Source: Ruminococcus sp. UBA6407
GTDB taxonomy: Bacteria; Bacillota; Clostridia; Oscillospirales; Ruminococcaceae
Direction: 5' to 3'
Length of the DNA stretch: 64,000 bases
Assembly: GCA_002438605.1 (NCBI GenBank)
Contig: DJPR01000011.1
Span: 1-64,000, forward strand
This document shows, in pieces, positions 60,741 to 64,000 of the stretch. The notes under the pieces were generated by a model. The model was not told the origin of the DNA. It made no database searches and worked only from the letters and a program-made list of their open reading frames with translations. Positions within the stretch are counted from its first letter, which is position 1. Each line of letters starts with the position of its first letter. A program made the translations under genes and the position numbers.

Positions 60741-61922
60741 ATGAATATGCGAATACCACTGAAGGGTGTTTCGGTAATATTGTCGGCTGTGCTGACTTAT
60801 TCCGGTTTCAACGGTATATCTACTGCTGAAACAACACTCGAAAATGCTGATCTCAGTACAGCCGGTGTCAGTACAGCAAATGTATCTGATGAGGAGTGTG
60901 CGGTCACCGATTGGTGGAAGGCTGAAATCACAGATTATGATTCAAGTTTATCATTGATCAGTTATGAAATGACCCCTGAAGCAACTCAGACTGAAAATGA
61001 AGAAACACAGACGCAGGATAATGCGTTGTTAAACGGTGAAAACAACACTTTAAATGGAAACAGCAAAAATGTTTCTCCAACCTTTGTTGCATCACCTGAT
61101 ACAGTAGCAACATCACCTGTGGAGGCTCCGCCTGCACAGGAAAGAAACCCCGTAAATGCTGAATCCGGAGAGTTTGTATTTACAACTTACGGATGGGGAC
61201 ACGGTGTCGGTCTTAGCCAGAACGGTGCTAATTTCTATGCTATGTACAGTGGCTGGTCTTACTTGGATATTCTTTTCCATTATTATCCGGGAACTTACCT
61301 TATGAATACAGGAACAGCTGATTCAGAACAGGTTACGGTTAACGGTGTAAGCGGAGATGTATTGTCCTCAGTAGCCGGAATTGTATATAGAGAAGTTGGC
61401 GGCTCTATGGATGTTGAAGCTATAAAAGCTCAGGCAGTTGCCGTGTATACTTATATGAAATATTATGGAAATGACAGCCATGATTTAAGAGCAAAAGAAA
61501 ATCCGCCTCAGAATGTAATTGATGCTTGTGCGTCAGTTCTTGGCGAGGCTCTCTATTTTGACGGAGACTTTGCACTTACTATGTTCGGAGCGTCCAGTGG
61601 CGGTGCAACCGCAAATTGCTGTGACGTGTTCTCATCTGACATTCCTTATCTGAGAAGTGTATCAAGTGATTATGATGCTGCATACGATCCACACTACGGT
61701 ACAGTGAAGAACATTTCATCAACCGAAGTTAAAAGATTGATTGAAGCTCGTTATGGAATTACACTTTCAGATGATCCATTAAATTGGTTTCAGGTAATGG
61801 CCGGTGATGGTGGATATATCCACAGTGTGCTTCTCGATGGACAGATTACTGTAAGAGGCAATGACCTTACAATTTGTCTTGGATTGAAGTCGCCTAAATT
61901 CGACATAGCTTATGTGCAATAA
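60741..61922 (+). CDS. SpoIID/LytB-domain protein with permuted motif order
   Basis: 393 residues. A signal-like N-terminus (~6-28), an acidic Thr/Asn-rich linker (~30-143), then GWGHGVGLSQNGA (151-163) and ILFHYYPGTYL (177-187). In ordinary SpoIID the latter end the domain. Here they come first, and the normal beginning (AGIVYREVGG...EAIKAQAVAVYTYMKYYG, 212-242, candidate catalytic Glu218) and middle follow, ending at LGLKSPKFDI (380-389), the usual next-to-last block. It probably cleaves denuded glycan strands, outside the cell. Confidence 0.82.
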   Translation: MNMRIPLKGVSVILSAVLTYSGFNGISTAETTLENADLSTAGVSTANVSDEECAVTDWWKAEITDYDSSLSLISYEMTPEATQTENEETQTQDNALLNGENNTLNGNSKNVSPTFVASPDTVATSPVEAPPAQERNPVNAESGEFVFTTYGWGHGVGLSQNGANFYAMYSGWSYLDILFHYYPGTYLMNTGTADSEQVTVNGVSGDVLSSVAGIVYREVGGSMDVEAIKAQAVAVYTYMKYYGNDSHDLRAKENPPQNVIDACASVLGEALYFDGDFALTMFGASSGGATANCCDVFSSDIPYLRSVSSDYDAAYDPHYGTVKNISSTEVKRLIEARYGITLSDDPLNWFQVMAGDGGYIHSVLLDGQITVRGNDLTICLGLKSPKFDIAYVQ

Positions 61923-61934
61923 TAAATATTAAGG

Positions 61935-61991
61935 AAAACTCATAGATGTAAACAGAACCCCACTTAATCTGTTATATATCTGTGAGTTTTT
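61935..61991 (+). terminator. terminator of the sortase-SpoIID run
   Basis: AACTCATAGAT...TAACAG pairs with CTGTTATATATCTGTGAGTT across 14 bases, followed by TTTTTCTTTTT. Confidence 0.7.
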
Positions 61992-62195
61992 CTTTTTAAG
62001 GCTGATTTCTCCGATTTTATTACCACACAGCACCACCAAATCTGAAAAAATAACGCAGAATTGCCATTTTTATTTGAAATATGTTTTTATATTGTACTAA
62101 ATAGAAACAAATGTTCAGAAAACCAAATTAACTTATGGTTGAAAGTTAACAAAAATATGGTGCGTTATTTTGTTTGGTTTGTGACAAATTGACTA

Positions 62196-62224
62196 TTGAA
62201 ATAAAAGACTGCATGGGGTATAAT
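62196..62224 (+). promoter_or_regulatory. promoter of the mraZ (dcw) operon
   Basis: TTGAAA, exactly 17 bases, TATAAT, with TGGGG just upstream of the -10. It lies immediately before the GGTG repeats that MraZ should bind. Confidence 0.75.
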
Positions 62225-62230
62225 TATTGT

Positions 62231-62256
62231 AGGTGGAAAATGGTGAAGTAAGGTGA
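62231..62256 (+). promoter_or_regulatory. MraZ-binding box
   Basis: Three GGTG(G/A)A repeats spaced exactly 10 bases apart (62232, 62242, 62252) just downstream of the -10. MraZ is known to bind tandem GTG-containing repeats upstream of its own gene, usually at 10-base spacing. Confidence 0.7.
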
Positions 62257-62301
62257 AAAAAACCATGAATTTGTAATACGATCGGGAAGTAGGCGAGGAA
62301 G

Positions 62302-62736
62302 ATGAAATCTGTTGCATTATGTGGCACATACTATCATAGTATTGACGCTAAGGGCAGAATGAGCTTTCCTACTAAGCTTCGTGAGATAATCGGTGCAGAA
62401 TTTTACCTCTGCATAGGTCATGATGATCATTACATTGCTGTTTACTCACCTGAGGAATTTGATGTTTATCAAAGCAAGCTTAATACTATTCCGGGTAAAG
62501 CAGGAAGTGATTTGAGAAGAAAGCTTCTTTCCTGTGCAGACAGACAAATGCCTGATAAGCAGGGTAGAATTTTAATTTCACCTCAATTGAGAGAACATGC
62601 TTGTCTTGAAAAAGACGTTGTTGTTATCGGTTCATCAAATCGTGCTGAAATCTGGGATAAGAAATTATGGGATGAGTTTAATTCCAAGCTCACTATTGAT
62701 GATATTAATGCAGCTCTTTCGGGAATCGCACTATAA
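62302..62736 (+). CDS. mraZ: division/cell wall cluster regulator MraZ
   Basis: 144 residues with two AbrB-like repeats, each with the DxKGR motif (DAKGRMSFPTKLR, residues ~14-26; DKQGRILISPQLR, residues ~85-97). MraZ is a ring-forming DNA-binding repressor of the dcw cluster. The ATG at 62302 has a GAGGAAG site. Confidence 0.95.
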   Translation: MKSVALCGTYYHSIDAKGRMSFPTKLREIIGAEFYLCIGHDDHYIAVYSPEEFDVYQSKLNTIPGKAGSDLRRKLLSCADRQMPDKQGRILISPQLREHACLEKDVVVIGSSNRAEIWDKKLWDEFNSKLTIDDINAALSGIAL

Positions 62737-62745
62737 GGAGTTATT

Positions 62746-63672
62746 ATGGAATTTTCACATGTTTCTGTTATGCTTGAAGAAAGTATCAATGGTCTGAATA
62801 TTAAGCCTGACGGTATCTATGTTGACGGTACAGCGGGCGGTGCAGGTCATTCTTGCGAAATTGCTAAGCACTTGAATGAAAACGGTTTGCTGATTGCTCT
62901 CGACCGTGACCCCGATGCTGTTATTGCAGCTTCTGAACGTTTATCGGTCTATAAAAATGCAAAAGTCATACGCAGCAATTATTCTCAGCTTAGAGAAGTC
63001 CTTGACAGCCTTGGAATTGACAAGGTTGACGGTGTCCTTATGGATTTGGGTGTTTCATCACATCAGCTGGATACCGGAAGCAGAGGATTTTCTTATCATG
63101 TTGATGCCCCTCTGGATATGAGAATGAGTCAGGACGGCATGAGTGCGGCTGATGTTGTAAACAGTTATTCCGAAAAAGAATTGGCAAAAATAATTTTTGA
63201 GTTTGGCGAAGAAAAATTTTCACGTCAGATTGCTGCAAATATTGTTAAAGCAAGAGAGCTTTCTCCTGTTAAAACAACCTTGGAGCTTGCGGAAATTATT
63301 AAAAACAGCGTTCCTCAAAAGGTAAGGCGTGATAAAAATCCATGTAAAAAAACCTTTCAGGCGATAAGAATTGCCGTAAACGGTGAGCTTGAGCATCTTT
63401 CAAAAGGTATTGATGATGCTTTTTACAGCTTGAAATCAGGAGGACGTCTTGCGGTTATTACTTTTCACTCTTTGGAGGACAGGCTTGTTAAACAGCGTTT
63501 TGCAGGCTGGTGCAGAGGATGTACTTGTCCGCCGGATTTTCCCCAGTGTATTTGCGGTAACAAGCCGCAGGGAAAGCTTGTTAACAGAAAGCCTATCGAG
63601 GCTGAGAAAGAAGAATTGGAAAAAAACAACAGAAGCAGGAGTGCAAAACTGAGAATAATAGAAAGGAGTTAG
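62746..63672 (+). CDS. rsmH: 16S rRNA m4C1402 methyltransferase RsmH
   Basis: 308 residues. SAM-binding DGTAGGAGHSCEI (residues ~28-40), LDRDPDA, DLGVSSHQLD and the C-terminal FHSLEDRLVK. Zinc-like Cys cluster CRGCTCPPDFPQCICG (residues ~257-272). Full length; second gene of the dcw operon. Confidence 0.95.
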   Translation: MEFSHVSVMLEESINGLNIKPDGIYVDGTAGGAGHSCEIAKHLNENGLLIALDRDPDAVIAASERLSVYKNAKVIRSNYSQLREVLDSLGIDKVDGVLMDLGVSSHQLDTGSRGFSYHVDAPLDMRMSQDGMSAADVVNSYSEKELAKIIFEFGEEKFSRQIAANIVKARELSPVKTTLELAEIIKNSVPQKVRRDKNPCKKTFQAIRIAVNGELEHLSKGIDDAFYSLKSGGRLAVITFHSLEDRLVKQRFAGWCRGCTCPPDFPQCICGNKPQGKLVNRKPIEAEKEELEKNNRSRSAKLRIIERS

Positions 63673-63679
63673 AGATGTT

Positions 63680-64000
63680 ATGGCTAACAAGGGTTCGGCA
63701 GCGTTTTCAGAAAGAAAAAACTTTGCAAAGGCCGAATCAGTCCGCAGGTCAGATAATGGTTTGGCAGGCAGACAGCTTAAAGTCAATGACAGATCTAATA
63801 TTGCTATGAATGAATCAGAACGCAGAGCAGGCTCCGCAATTTCTATTTTTCTGACAGCAGTTTTATCATTTGCTATGCTGGGTTCAGTTATTTACTCATT
63901 GGATAAAAGAAATAATTTGTATAGTGAAATAGCTGAAAAAACAACAGAACTTACAGCACTTGAAGCCGAAAACGTAAGACTCCAGTCTGAGCGAGACAGC
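63680..64000 (+). CDS. ftsL: FtsL-like division protein, 3' end beyond window
   Basis: 107 codons visible from ATG 63680 (GGAG site before). Basic cytoplasmic part (~1-50), one membrane helix (~53-72) and the start of a periplasmic coiled coil (KTTELTALEAENVRLQSE, from ~85). Size, layout and position after rsmH match FtsL, which recruits FtsW/FtsI with FtsB. An upstream ATG at 63675 leads to a short unrelated frame and was not chosen. Confidence 0.8.
   Translation, partial: MANKGSAAFSERKNFAKAESVRRSDNGLAGRQLKVNDRSNIAMNESERRAGSAISIFLTAVLSFAMLGSVIYSLDKRNNLYSEIAEKTTELTALEAENVRLQSERDS

Larger units (their letters stand above)
61992..62301. other. dcw operon upstream region
   Basis: 310 bases before mraZ. 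Apart from the promoter and the MraZ-type box listed separately, it is A/T-rich with no recognised gene or RNA. Confidence 0.6.

Overview
The window looks like a low-GC Firmicute of the Ruminococcus group (gut or rumen Oscillospirales). The best single clue is a secreted GH9 cellulase with Thr-rich linkers and a C-terminal dockerin, as in cellulosome-forming ruminococci. SpoVG, the cdaA-cdaR, mre and dcw clusters, DUF4317, DUF4321 and the serC-serA pair all fit a Clostridia chromosome. I cannot name the species.

Positions 1-20.8 kb are accessory DNA, almost all on the minus strand, made of two joined conjugative elements. The left one (1-~4.9 kb, Tn1549/CTn-like) has a VirD4/PcfC coupling protein cut by the window edge, PcfB, an ASCH-like gene split by a complete IS630-family element (2314-3441), a replication initiator with an in-frame stop, and a protein with 19-residue repeats. 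The right one (~5.0-20.78 kb) carries, in transcription order, a tyrosine integrase, ParA, ParB, a small coiled-coil protein, a candidate oriT, MobC, a MOBP-type relaxase, a HepT/MntA-type toxin-antitoxin pair, small membrane and HTH proteins, a coiled-coil protein, VirD4, two VirB2/Maff2-like pilins, VirB6, PrgI and a truncated VirB4. It ends at 20757-20779 in a 23-nt copy of a tRNA 3' end followed by a terminator, which marks the chromosomal attachment site. The truncated VirB4, split VirD4 and broken repA suggest decaying or recombined elements. A ~40-residue alpha/beta module resembling the core of PcfB (DUF3801) recurs in the relaxase (three times), the coiled-coil protein (twice) and the C-terminus of the HEPN toxin. 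This is the most unusual feature of the mobile region.

From 21 kb on the window is chromosomal: serC-serA; DUF4317 and a CLC antiporter; the GH9-dockerin cellulase; a DUF3343/cysteine desulfurase pair; cdaA-cdaR (c-di-AMP synthesis); a polysaccharide flippase; VanZ; a DUF5131 protein; an ACT protein-hom-maf-DUF1015 run; mreB-mreC-mreD-pbp2; zapA-U32 peptidase-dut-DUF4321; murC-lexA; spoVG; a YfhO glycosyltransferase with a Nudix hydrolase; a NifS-like desulfurase with thiI; cinA; two class B sortases; a SpoIID-domain protein whose motifs are in permuted order; and the start of the dcw cluster (mraZ-rsmH-ftsL).

A family of dispersed palindromic repeats with termini like AAGGCAACACCGCACAA is found at about nine chromosomal intergenic sites between 34 and 58 kb. 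I saw none in the conjugative elements. No rRNA, intact tRNA or CRISPR array was seen.
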